From contig NZ_JBHRSS010000008.1 of assembly GCF_042643355.1 (NCBI RefSeq), positions 558,001 to 622,000 of the forward strand: a stretch of DNA of 64,000 nucleotides, read 5' to 3'. This DNA comes from Salinisphaera aquimarina. GTDB lineage: Bacteria; Pseudomonadota; Gammaproteobacteria; Nevskiales; Salinisphaeraceae. Numbering within the stretch: the stretch's first letter is position 1; every line of letters begins with the position of its first letter. The translations under genes were made by a program, and so were the position numbers. Below the pieces are notes generated by a model. The model was not told where the DNA came from, searched no databases, and was given only the letters and a program-made list of their open reading frames with translations. Below are positions 47,115-55,438 of the stretch, in pieces.

Positions 47115-47531
47115 ATGAGAACACTCGTCGTGCTCGCCACGCTGTTACTGCTTAGTGCTTGCAGCCTGCCGGTTTTCTTTCGCGTACCCGTGGTTCAGGG
47201 CAACGTGGTGACGGCCAAGGAAGTCAAGAAACTCGAAATCGGCATGACCAAGCGTCAGGTCAAGTACGTCATGGGCACGCCGCTCATCGACAGCAGCTTC
47301 GAGAAAGACCGCTGGGACTACGTGTTCTATTACCGCGATCCGCGCGCGCATGTGCGCCAGAGCGAGCTCAATCTGTTCTTCGTCAACGACAAGCTCTCGG
47401 ATATCGAGGGCGACGACGAATACACAGCCCAGATCCTGGGCGATGACGGCCAGAGCCAGGAACAGTTCGAGGACACGCCGCTGCCGGCCGAGGCCACTCC
47501 CGGCGCCAACAACGAACGCCTGACCTATTAA
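47115..47531 (+). CDS. bamE: outer membrane protein assembly factor BamE
   Basis: Lipoprotein of the BAM complex. The 138-aa protein has a signal ending LLLLSAC (Cys16) and the SmpA/OmlA core KEVKKLEIGMTKRQVKYVMGTPL, WDYVFYYRDPR, LNLFFVNDKLSDIEG. The ATG at 47115 is chosen because the longer open frame has no family-like residues. It directly faces rnfH, with no gap between the stop codons. Confidence 0.95.
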   Translation: MRTLVVLATLLLLSACSLPVFFRVPVVQGNVVTAKEVKKLEIGMTKRQVKYVMGTPLIDSSFEKDRWDYVFYYRDPRAHVRQSELNLFFVNDKLSDIEGDDEYTAQILGDDGQSQEQFEDTPLPAEATPGANNERLTY

Positions 47532-47861
47532 TCAGTCGCCGCTGCCATCGTCGCGCGCCTGTTGCAGGCGCGTACGCTCGCGGCGCGCCTGTACGTCGGC
47601 GCGGCGACGCTGGCGCGGGTCGGCGGTCAGTTCACGGTAGAGCTCCAGCCGCTCACCGGCCTGAACCACGTGGTCATCGCCTACCTTGCGTCCGAACACA
47701 CCGATTTTCGGCATCTGCCCACACTGCTCATGGCACAGTGCGTCCAGCCCGGACGCGCGTACGGCATCTGCCGCAGTCGTGCCGGGCGCGATCTCGATCC
47801 GGCGCCGCCAGCACTTGTGCGGCAACGCCAGCAGAACGTCCACCGTCAGCATCTCGCTCAT
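47532..47861 (-). CDS. rnfH: RnfH family ubiquitin-like protein
   Basis: 109-aa member of the UPF0125/RnfH family, with beta-grasp fold. The core reads LPHKCWRRRIEIAPGTTAADAVRASGL and KIGVFGRKVGDDHVVQAGERLELYREL. Function is poorly defined; in E. coli it pairs with ratA. The start ATGA overlaps the upstream transporter stop, so translation is probably coupled. It is embedded in a longer open frame that is mostly shadow of the transporter gene. Confidence 0.92.
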   Translation of the reverse strand: MSEMLTVDVLLALPHKCWRRRIEIAPGTTAADAVRASGLDALCHEQCGQMPKIGVFGRKVGDDHVVQAGERLELYRELTADPRQRRRADVQARRERTRLQQARDDGSGD

Positions 47862-49240
47862 GGCGCCCAGATCATTTTTATCAACGTGAAACCGCCCAGG
47901 GCATAGACCAGCACGATGAGCAGCGCGATCCGGGTCGGATAGCGCAACAGCGCGTGCCAGACCGCAAACCCCGTGGTTCGACCCTGGGACGGGTCGTTGC
48001 GCCACGCCTCGACCAGACGGCGACGCGCCAGCACTCGGCCCATCAGCACGCATAACAGCAATCCGCACAGCGGGCCGATCAGATGCGTAGCCGCCAGCAT
48101 GATCCATCCGAATGCGTCGTAGCCGAGCATGCGCCACTGCCCCAGCGCGCCGAAGGACAACAGCCCCAGCAAGCCCAGCAACGCCACCGCGACCCCGGAA
48201 TACAGGCTCGAGCGCAGGCGCGAGAATCCACTGCGGTGCTGGACGAGTTGCACCACGGGCTCGAACAGGCCGATGGCCGTGGACACACTCACCAGCGCAA
48301 CGAGCACGAACATGATCGGCGCGCGCCAGCTGCCGTCGAGGGCCACCGGCAACACCTCGAACAGGCTCTGCAGACCCGCGCCCAGGGTCACGTCGTGCCC
48401 CCAGATGAACACGGTGAGCATGAACGATGCCGCCAGCGCGGCCGCCAGATCCGCGGCAATCACGATCAGCGACAAGCGGATGATCGGCGCCCGGTTGGGC
48501 AGATAACTGCCGAACGCCACAATCACCCCGCTGCCGAGGCTGAGCGTGAAGAACGCCTGATAGAGCGCTTCCAGCACGCCCTGCCAGTCCATCTGTGAAA
48601 AACGAACGACAAACAGCGACCGCAGCGCGGGCCCGGCATTGCTGTCGGTAAACGCCGATATCGACAGCGCGCACAGGGCAGCCGCGATGCACAACGCCAG
48701 CGTACGCATGACCGGCTCCACACCCCGGCGCAGACCGCGAGCGGCAGTGGCGGTCAACAGACAGAAGAACAGCAACAGCCAGCCGAAGCCGCGCTCCGAA
48801 TCGCGCGCGAAATCCACGAACTGTGCGCGCGCCGCCTCGATCGTCGAACCGTCCAGACCACCGGTAACCGCACGCAGGCTATAGGCCAGACTCCATGCCG
48901 CAATCACGCTATAGGCGGCCAGCAGCAGCGCGGCCCCGAGCACGGCCAGATAGCCACCCCATATCCACAGCCGCGAATGCGGTGAGTTGCGAGTCCAGGC
49001 CGCAATGACACCGGGCACGTCGGCGCCGGTGCCACGCGCCATGAGCAGCTGACCGCTGAATAGCGGCAGGCCCATGGTCAGCAGCGCACCGACATAAACG
49101 AGCAGGAAGGCGCCGCCGCCGTAGGTCTCCATCATGTAGGGCAGGCGCCAGACATTGCTCAGGCTGACGATCGCCGCGATCGACACCACCACGAACATCA
49201 TCGACGACGACCAGGTCGGCCGCGCGGGCCCCAGAGCCAT
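47858..49240 (-). CDS. neurotransmitter:sodium symporter family transporter
   Basis: Na+-coupled amino acid or related solute transporter of the NSS/SNF (LeuT-like) family. The protein, about 460 aa from the ATG at 49240, has 11-12 membrane helices. Helix 1 shows the Na+ and substrate motif VSLSNVWRLPYMMETYGGGAF, and helix 6 contains FTLSLGSGVIVAFGSYLP. An upstream ATG at 49288 is also open. It overlaps rnfH by four bases and occupies the ratA position. Substrate cannot be assigned. Confidence 0.88.
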   Translation of the reverse strand: MALGPARPTWSSSMMFVVVSIAAIVSLSNVWRLPYMMETYGGGAFLLVYVGALLTMGLPLFSGQLLMARGTGADVPGVIAAWTRNSPHSRLWIWGGYLAVLGAALLLAAYSVIAAWSLAYSLRAVTGGLDGSTIEAARAQFVDFARDSERGFGWLLLFFCLLTATAARGLRRGVEPVMRTLALCIAAALCALSISAFTDSNAGPALRSLFVVRFSQMDWQGVLEALYQAFFTLSLGSGVIVAFGSYLPNRAPIIRLSLIVIAADLAAALAASFMLTVFIWGHDVTLGAGLQSLFEVLPVALDGSWRAPIMFVLVALVSVSTAIGLFEPVVQLVQHRSGFSRLRSSLYSGVAVALLGLLGLLSFGALGQWRMLGYDAFGWIMLAATHLIGPLCGLLLCVLMGRVLARRRLVEAWRNDPSQGRTTGFAVWHALLRYPTRIALLIVLVYALGGFTLIKMIWAP

Positions 49241-49288
49241 CAGCGTAGCGCTCGTGGCGCGCTGGATGACGCGGGTACATGCCGGCAC

Positions 49289-49681
49289 GCTGCCAGCACG
49301 CAGGCGACGCCGGCGCTATCCGACGGTCGCCCACGGCTGCAGATCACGCGCCTGCCCTGTTCGCTGTTGCTGATCAAGGTCGCCCCTGGTTCTGTACTTG
49401 CCCCCGGCGGCTATACTAGGCTCTGATTCCAAAGTATGCACGCGCACCAAGGCAGCTCGCAGAGTACGGACAAGGTTACTGACAGACGGCTTCGGCAGGC
49501 CCGATGAACGGCTCGCAACTCTCGACGCGTACGGTTCGATACCGGGTTCGCCCAGTATTGCTCCGGGAAGCACGTCGACGAGATCGCCCAGCCGAACCCG
49601 GTCACGATCCAGGCCCTCACCGGTCAGTACATCACCTCCACAGCGCCGCGTACGGATGCGTCGAGTTCAGAGTCCAAGCAC
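49289..49681. other. 393-bp region between the NSS transporter and smpB
   Basis: Divergent promoter region. Plus and minus frames here give short ORFs with no family resemblance and no ribosome-binding site. No ratA gene is visible. Nothing further could be supported. Confidence 0.6.
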
Positions 49682-50161
49682 ATGGCAAGACCGAAAAAGA
49701 GCAAGCAGCCCAGTTCGACCATCGCGCTCAACAAGCGAGCGCGTCACGATTTCTTCATCGAGGACAAGTTCGAGGCCGGTCTCGTGCTGGCCGGCTGGGA
49801 AGTCAAGGCGTTGCGCGCTGGCAAGGGGCGGATTACCGAAGCCTATGTCCTGATCAAGGACGGCGAGGCGTTTCTGCTCGGCAGCCATATACAGCCGCTC
49901 GAGTCCGCTTCCAGCCACGTGGTGGTCGACCCGACCCGCACGCGCAAGCTGCTGCTGCACGAACGCGAACTGTCGACGCTGATCGGCGCCACCGAACAGA
50001 AAGGCTATACGGTCGTGCCACTGGCGATGTACTGGAAGCGTGGCCGGGCCAAGCTCGAGATCGCGCTGGCCAAGGGCAAGGCCAACTACGACAAGCGTCA
50101 GAGCAAGAAGGACGCCGACTGGAATCGCCGCAAGGCGCAGATCATGCGCAGCGACGCCTGA
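49682..50161 (+). CDS. smpB: SsrA-binding protein SmpB
   Basis: Binds tmRNA and delivers it to stalled ribosomes. The 159-aa protein has ALNKRARHDFFIEDKFEAGLVLAGWEVKALR, LHERELSTLIGATEQKGYTVVPLAMYW, and a basic C-terminal tail KANYDKRQSKKDADWNRRKAQI. It lies 105 bp upstream of ssrA, as in E. coli. Confidence 0.97.
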   Translation: MARPKKSKQPSSTIALNKRARHDFFIEDKFEAGLVLAGWEVKALRAGKGRITEAYVLIKDGEAFLLGSHIQPLESASSHVVVDPTRTRKLLLHERELSTLIGATEQKGYTVVPLAMYWKRGRAKLEIALAKGKANYDKRQSKKDADWNRRKAQIMRSDA

Positions 50162-50266
50162 ACGGCCGACCCCGGGGAGTCGCCGGTTTAGGTGCGGTAT
50201 CCACCGGCCATTGAAAAGTCACCGCACAACACAAGTTTCATTACTGCTACAATTCACCGGTATTTC

Positions 50267-50625
50267 GGGGGCGACATGGCTTCGACGCGGATGTCAAAAC
50301 CCAAGGTGCATGCCGAGGTCGCAAATCACCTCGTTAATCAATTTGCAACCTAAGCTAGTTGCGAACGACGACAACTACGCTCTAGCGGCTTAAAGCCCGT
50401 TAGTGCCCGCCCGGTAAGTGTCTGTGCTTCCGGTCACGGGTATCGACTCTTACAGACTCGCGGCAAGGCCCCGCTTCGGGCCAACCCGTTAAGAGCAAAC
50501 GAAGATAAGCGATCGTTGTCCCTTTTCGTCGGGTAACGTAAGCCGACAATCAAAGACGAAATAAGCATGTAGACCCAAGGGTCTAGAATCCGCGGACGCG
50601 GGTTCGATTCCCGCCGCCTCCACCA
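50267..50625 (+). ncRNA. ssrA: transfer-messenger RNA
   Basis: 359-nt tmRNA. The 5' end GGGGGCGA pairs with the 3' acceptor strand CGCCTCC followed by ACCA. The T-arm GGTTCGATTCC is near the 3' end. The internal tag frame begins at 50361 and encodes ANDDNYALAA then TAA. The tag matches E. coli ANDENYALAA except Asp for Glu at position 4. It is preceded by smpB and followed by a strong terminator. Confidence 0.98.
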
Positions 50626-50629
50626 TCTC

Positions 50630-50660
50630 AGCCCGCACGATTCGTCGTGCGGGCTTTTTT
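50630..50660 (+). terminator. terminator of ssrA
   Basis: AGCCCGCACGA and TCGTGCGGGCT form an 11-pair perfect stem with a TTCG loop, followed by TTTTT. It also lies next to the stop of the convergent permease gene. Confidence 0.95.
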
Positions 50661-50664
50661 GTCG

Positions 50665-51489
50665 TCAAAGCCAGAGCTTTGCCACGCCGATGAACACTGC
50701 GATCGCGATCATGGCGACGGCGAACACGATCTGCAGCGTCGCTCCGGCCAGATAGCGTGCCAGTGCGCGCCCGCCGAACATGCCGATGAGCCCGCCGACC
50801 ACGAACAACGCGGTCAGCGCCCAGTCGATATCACGGCCCGCGAACACCGCCGAGATCACGCCGGACAGCCCGATCAGGGCAATCACCAGCAGCGACGTGG
50901 CCACCGCGCGGTGCATACCCATTTCGGTGATCAGGATCAGCGCCGGGACAATGAGAAAACCGCCGCCGACGCCGAAGAAACCCGACAACACGCCCACCAC
51001 CAGGCCGACCAGCAGCAGCGCGGCGCTGCAAGGCGCATTCAGACGCAGGCGACCATCGGTGCTGTAGCGACAGACCGTACCCGGGTCGGCACCGGCCTGC
51101 GCCGAGGGTCGCGCGCGCACGATGGCGGACTCGGCCGGCGCGCGTCTCGCCTTGAGCATCATGCGAACAGCGACGATCAGCATTAGCGCTGCAAACAGCA
51201 GCACGACGACAGCCTCACTCACCTGCCCGCCGAGATAGACGCCGAGCGGCGCGGCCAGCATCCCGGCGACCGCGAATATCAGCGCGGCCCGCACTTCGAG
51301 CACGCCGCGCAGATGACTCTCGACGGCGCCGAACGCGGCCGTGATCGCCACGGCAGCCAGAGAGACTGCCACCGCGCTGCGCGGCGCCACATCCAGGCCG
51401 TAGATCAGCAGCGGCACGGCGAAGATCGAGCCGCCGCCCCCCGTCAGCCCAAGCGCGAGACCAACGATGATGCCGAACAGCACGCTCAT
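50665..51489 (-). CDS. TauE/SafE family membrane permease
   Basis: Probable anion exporter or permease (sulfonate, sulfite or similar) of the DUF81 family. The 274-aa protein has eight predicted membrane helices in two related halves. The GLALGLTGGGGSIFAVPLL at the start and VGVLSGFFGVGGGFLIVPAL in the middle are the paired family motifs, joined by a polar loop (about 110-145). The substrate cannot be set from sequence. It is convergent with ssrA. Confidence 0.88.
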   Translation of the reverse strand: MSVLFGIIVGLALGLTGGGGSIFAVPLLIYGLDVAPRSAVAVSLAAVAITAAFGAVESHLRGVLEVRAALIFAVAGMLAAPLGVYLGGQVSEAVVVLLFAALMLIVAVRMMLKARRAPAESAIVRARPSAQAGADPGTVCRYSTDGRLRLNAPCSAALLLVGLVVGVLSGFFGVGGGFLIVPALILITEMGMHRAVATSLLVIALIGLSGVISAVFAGRDIDWALTALFVVGGLIGMFGGRALARYLAGATLQIVFAVAMIAIAVFIGVAKLWL

Positions 51490-52075
51490 CGCTGCCCGGC
51501 CACCCGGTCAGCGCGGCAATCCGACGCGTCGGTGGAAAAACGATGCCGGCAATCCTTTATTTCCATCGGCCTTCGGCTCGTTAAAACTTCGAGTTCTATC
51601 GTTATGCTAGCACTCGATGCATGCACCAGCGTATACGTCGCGCGGGGCACAGCGCGATGCCGCGGCATGCAATCGGGCCGCTTGAGATCGCCCTGCTTAT
51701 CGAAAGCCATGGCCGTGCCCTCCTGACCCGCGATTCACGGGCTCGTTCGTGCGGACTTACAGATGTTCCCGGATCACGCCCGATCGATATACGGGCAGCA
51801 GGCCAACGACCGGCTTTCGGGCGCCGCATGCCGGCGACCAGCCAGCGCGCCGTCGCCGCGCTAGACTGCGCCCGCAAACACGTGGCCGCCCATTTTTGCC
51901 CTTGCCCTACAGTCATGGCGCCTGGCGCGCAAACCGGTCGTAGTGGCCGATCGCACCAAGGCTGGCCACATAGCGCCGTCGGGCGCGTTTTGTCACGATA
52001 CAGGCACCCCCGCAACGCGCCCGGGCATTCGTCGCTCGCGCGTCGCCCTCTTTTCCAGGATTCCACGACGCCTCA
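51490..52075. other. 586-bp region upstream of the antiporter, no gene seen
   Basis: Longest gene-free stretch of the window, between divergent permease and antiporter genes. Short ORFs on both strands lack family resemblance and ribosome-binding sites. It contains a short perfect palindrome, ATGCCGCGGCAT, at 51657-51668. No tRNA, repeat array or terminator was recognised. Confidence 0.55.
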
Positions 52076-53836
52076 ATGAGCGAAATAAACGCCATACTCT
52101 TTTTCGTCGGCCTGCTCCTTTTTCTGAGCGTGCTGGCGAGTTCGCTGGCGCGTTTCGGACCGCCCTTGCTGCTGATCTTTCTGGTGGTGGGCATGCTGGC
52201 CGGTCAGGATGGCCCCGGGAAGATCGGCTTCGACAACGTACCGGTGGCTTTCTTCGTCGCCAATCTGGCGCTCGCGATCATCCTGCTCGACGGCGGCCTG
52301 CGCACGCATATCCAGACGTTTAGGGTGGCCCTGCGCCCGGCGTTGTCGCTGGCGACGATCGGCGTGCTCGTATCGGCGTCGCTGGCGGGCGCATTCATTG
52401 CCGTCTGGCTCGATCTGGACTGGCGTTACGGCCTGTTGCTGGGTTCGATCGTGGCCAGTACCGATGCCGCGGCCGTGTTCTCGCAGCTACGCAGCAGCGG
52501 CGTCACGCTCAATCAGCGCGTGAGCGCCACGCTGGAGATCGAATCCGGCACCAACGATCCGATGGCGATCTTCCTGGTCACTTTTCTATTGACCACGATC
52601 GACAGCGACCAGGGGTTCACCGCGGCCGGCATCTTCCAGCAGATCGTCAGCCAGTTCGGCATCGGCATCGTCGGCGGCGTGGTGCTGGGCTATGCGCTGT
52701 CGTTTCTGGTGTCGCGCATGCAGCTCGTGGAAGGTCTGTACGCGCTGCTGATCGCCTCGGGCGGCCTGATGGCGTTCACCGCGATCAACCAACTCGGCGG
52801 CAGCGGCTTTCTGGGCATCTATCTGGTCGGTCTGATCGTCGGCAACCGGCGCAATCATGCCTCCGAGCATGTGTTTCGGGTCATGGATGGCCTGGCCTGG
52901 CTGGCCCAGGCCGGCATGTTTCTGGTGCTCGGGCTGCTGGTCAACCCGACCCAGCTCTGGGAACACGCCGGGCCGGCGGCCCTGGTGGCACTGTTTCTGA
53001 TCTTCATCGCGCGACCGATCGCGGTATGGATCAGCCTGCTGCCTTTTCATTTCCCCAGCCGCGAGCAGGGGTTCGTGGCGTGGGTCGGTCTGCGCGGCGC
53101 GGTGCCGATCGTGCTGTCGCTGTTTCCATTGATGGCGGATCTGGAAGGCGGCCAGTTCCTGTTCGATATCACCTTCGCGGTGGTGCTGGTATCGCTGCTG
53201 ATCCAGGGCACGACGCTGGGCTGGATGGCACAGCTGCTCAAGCTGCAGGTGCCGCGCGAGCCCGGCCCGGTCGCCAGTTTCGCCTTTGAAGGCACCCGTC
53301 CGGATACGCATGCGCTGCTGGCGTTTCGAATCCAGCGCTCGTCCAACTTGGCGGCCACCGCCGGCGAGGCCCTCTACCGATTTGCCGGGCTGCGGTGCGT
53401 GGCCGTTACCCGGCGTAATCGCCTGCTGTTCCCCAAACCGCAGTTCGTGTTCGCCGTCCACGACCTGATCTACGTGATCACGCCGGAGCGCCACCGAGAG
53501 GAACTGGGCGTGCTGTTTCGCGGCGACAGCAAGAATGCACCCGAGGTGCGCACCTTCTTCGGCAGCTTCACCCTGCACGGCGAGGCGACCATGGACGGCC
53601 TGGCCGAGGTCTACGGCCTGGCACTCAAGCAGGGACAGGCCGAACTCTCGATCGCAGACTACATGCGTCGGCGCCTGCGCAGACGGCCGGTGGAAGGCGA
53701 TATCGTGGAGGTCGACGGCATCCGGCTGACGGTGCGCACCCTCGCCGCGGGCGTGATTGCAACCGTGGGGCTGCGGCTGATGGACACCGAGCAGGACACC
53801 AGGCCGTCATCGCTGGACAAGAAGATCCCCAGATAG
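52076..53836 (+). CDS. cvrA: CPA1-type potassium/proton antiporter (CvrA/NhaP2-like)
   Basis: K+(Na+)/H+ antiporter important for cell volume and cation balance. The 586-aa protein has about 12 membrane helices (residues 5-400), with LLDGGLRTHIQTFR and SGTNDPMAIFLV (the Asp pair of the transport site), then a TrkA_C domain (about 405-490) and a CorC_HlyC-type C-terminal domain (about 495-570). Upstream is a 586-bp gap. The ATG is at 52076 after a weak ribosome-binding site. Confidence 0.9.
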   Translation: MSEINAILFFVGLLLFLSVLASSLARFGPPLLLIFLVVGMLAGQDGPGKIGFDNVPVAFFVANLALAIILLDGGLRTHIQTFRVALRPALSLATIGVLVSASLAGAFIAVWLDLDWRYGLLLGSIVASTDAAAVFSQLRSSGVTLNQRVSATLEIESGTNDPMAIFLVTFLLTTIDSDQGFTAAGIFQQIVSQFGIGIVGGVVLGYALSFLVSRMQLVEGLYALLIASGGLMAFTAINQLGGSGFLGIYLVGLIVGNRRNHASEHVFRVMDGLAWLAQAGMFLVLGLLVNPTQLWEHAGPAALVALFLIFIARPIAVWISLLPFHFPSREQGFVAWVGLRGAVPIVLSLFPLMADLEGGQFLFDITFAVVLVSLLIQGTTLGWMAQLLKLQVPREPGPVASFAFEGTRPDTHALLAFRIQRSSNLAATAGEALYRFAGLRCVAVTRRNRLLFPKPQFVFAVHDLIYVITPERHREELGVLFRGDSKNAPEVRTFFGSFTLHGEATMDGLAEVYGLALKQGQAELSIADYMRRRLRRRPVEGDIVEVDGIRLTVRTLAAGVIATVGLRLMDTEQDTRPSSLDKKIPR

Positions 53837-53860
53837 CGACCTCAAACGGCTCTATCGAGG

Positions 53861-54343
53861 CTACGGAGTCTCGACAGGCCGGCGCGGACGATGGGCCCCG
53901 CCGAAGCTGTGGCCCTGCAGCAGGCAATAGGCCAGCCATTTGTTGAGCAGCAGGTTGCGCGGCCACTGGGTCTGGAGCACGTCCTCGTCGATCTCCGGCA
54001 CGCCGGCGAGCGCGACATAGCGCGAGCGTGCATCGCAGGAGATGGCTTCGGCGAGCTGGGCATCGCGGTACAGACGCAGCCGCAGGTCCGGGTCGGCGCG
54101 CGCGCTATCCCCCTCACCGAACCAGTAGGTCAGATGAATGGTGGTGGTATAGCGACAGCGCTCGAGCACGCGCAGATAGAGCACCGCATGCTCACCCCGC
54201 GAGGTCGCCTCGTCGAACGGCAGATCCAGTTCCGGGACCAGACGCTCGAAGCGCCGATAGTTGCTTTCGTACAGACCCATCAAGCCGGTGAAACTGCGCG
54301 GCTGCGCGGCCTGAAGCCAGTGGTTGCGTTTGAGTTTGGGCAT
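53861..54343 (-). CDS. DUF1249 family protein
   Basis: 160-aa protein of the YqiB/DUF1249 family of proteobacteria, function not known. It has FTGLMGLYESNYRRFERLVPEL near residues 17-38, then TSRGEHAVLYLRVLERCRYTTTIHLTYWF, and RLRLYRDAQLAEAI. The ATG at 54343 is preferred over an adjacent GTG. It lies between the antiporter and ppsR without close coupling. Confidence 0.85.
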   Translation of the reverse strand: MPKLKRNHWLQAAQPRSFTGLMGLYESNYRRFERLVPELDLPFDEATSRGEHAVLYLRVLERCRYTTTIHLTYWFGEGDSARADPDLRLRLYRDAQLAEAISCDARSRYVALAGVPEIDEDVLQTQWPRNLLLNKWLAYCLLQGHSFGGAHRPRRPVETP

Positions 54344-54448
54344 CACCGGACTATACGGCAGGGTCGGCGCTTTTCAAATTGACGATACAGGGACCTGCGA
54401 ACACGCCAGCGTCGTCGCAGCCCGCTTGCGGCGAGCGGCGCGTGACCG

Positions 54449-55285
54449 TCAGAACGAGCGCCGGCGGATATCCTTGTCCTGCATGATCATGGTCGCAATC
54501 TCCTCGATCGACTTGTTGGTCGTCTCGGAATACGGCAGCCCGTGGCGCTTGTACAAGGCCTCGGCCTGGCGCAGTTCGTAGCTGACCTGCGGCAGTGCCG
54601 CGTACTGGCTGCCGCGCCGGCGCTCGCTGCGTATCTGGTGCAGCCGCTCGGGATTGATCCACAGCCCGTAGAGCTTGTTCTTGTGCGGCTTGAGCGCCCG
54701 CGGCAACGTGCGCTGTTCGAGGTCTTCCTCGGTGAGCGGATAGTTCGCGGCGTAGACACCGTGCTGCATCGCCAGATAGATGCATACCGGCGTCTTCCCG
54801 CAGCGCGACGGTGCCACGAGTATCACCTGCGCGTCCTCGTACCCGTTGTCGCCTACCCCGTCGTCATGGGTAAGCGCGAAGTTCATCGCATCGATACGCG
54901 ATTCGTAGACGTCCTCGTTGGCGATGCCGTGCGCACGCCCTTCCCGGTGGCTGGACTTGGCGTCCAGCGCGCCCTCGAGTTCCGGCACGAAACGATCGAA
55001 CAGATCGAGAAACAGTGCGCTGCCGGTGCGCAGGATATCGCGCACTTCCTCGCTGACCGTGGTCGAGAACACGATCGGTTGCAGGCCACTGGTCTTGCCC
55101 GTGTGCTCGATGTATTCGAGCGCGGAGCGCGCCTTCTCGGGCGTGTTGATGAACGGCAGCGTCGATTGCTTGAACTTGGTCTCATCGAACTGCGTGAGCA
55201 GCGTCGAGCCCAGGGTTTCGGCGGTGATGCCGGTCCGGTCGGACAGAAAGAAAATAGAACGCTTGGGCGTATCGGGGCTTGTCAT
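54449..55285 (-). CDS. ppsR: phosphoenolpyruvate synthase regulatory protein (PSRP)
   Basis: Bifunctional ADP-dependent kinase and Pi-dependent phosphorylase that switches PEP synthase off and on by acting on the Thr next to its catalytic His. The 278-aa protein starts MTSPDTPKRSIFFLSDRTGITAETLG, has the P-loop APSRCGKTP and TLPFINTPEKARSALEYI. The much longer open frame upstream is antisense to ppsA. The gene is divergent from ppsA with 150 bp between, the common arrangement. Confidence 0.96.
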   Translation of the reverse strand: MTSPDTPKRSIFFLSDRTGITAETLGSTLLTQFDETKFKQSTLPFINTPEKARSALEYIEHTGKTSGLQPIVFSTTVSEEVRDILRTGSALFLDLFDRFVPELEGALDAKSSHREGRAHGIANEDVYESRIDAMNFALTHDDGVGDNGYEDAQVILVAPSRCGKTPVCIYLAMQHGVYAANYPLTEEDLEQRTLPRALKPHKNKLYGLWINPERLHQIRSERRRGSQYAALPQVSYELRQAEALYKRHGLPYSETTNKSIEEIATMIMQDKDIRRRSF

Positions 55286-55422
55286 GGCGCTATCCTGCCC
55301 GAGCCACGCGCTTGCGCCTAGCCTCCATTGGCGCAGATGCCGATATGCCGCGGCGAGCCGTGGCGAAGAACGGGCGCGCACGCGCGCGAGCGTGTAAAAT
55401 CCGCGCTTTGGATGAGCTTCGC

Positions 55423-55438
55423 GAGGACGCAATCTGTG
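55423..55438 (+). promoter_or_regulatory. ribosome-binding site and GTG start of ppsA
   Basis: GAGGA lies 8 nt before a GTG that begins the family-length protein. An in-frame ATG at 55412 has no such site. Confidence 0.6.

Noticed and set aside
51486..51710. 74-aa minus-strand frame upstream of the TauE/SafE gene
   Set aside because: No ribosome-binding site, no family resemblance, and unlikely composition.
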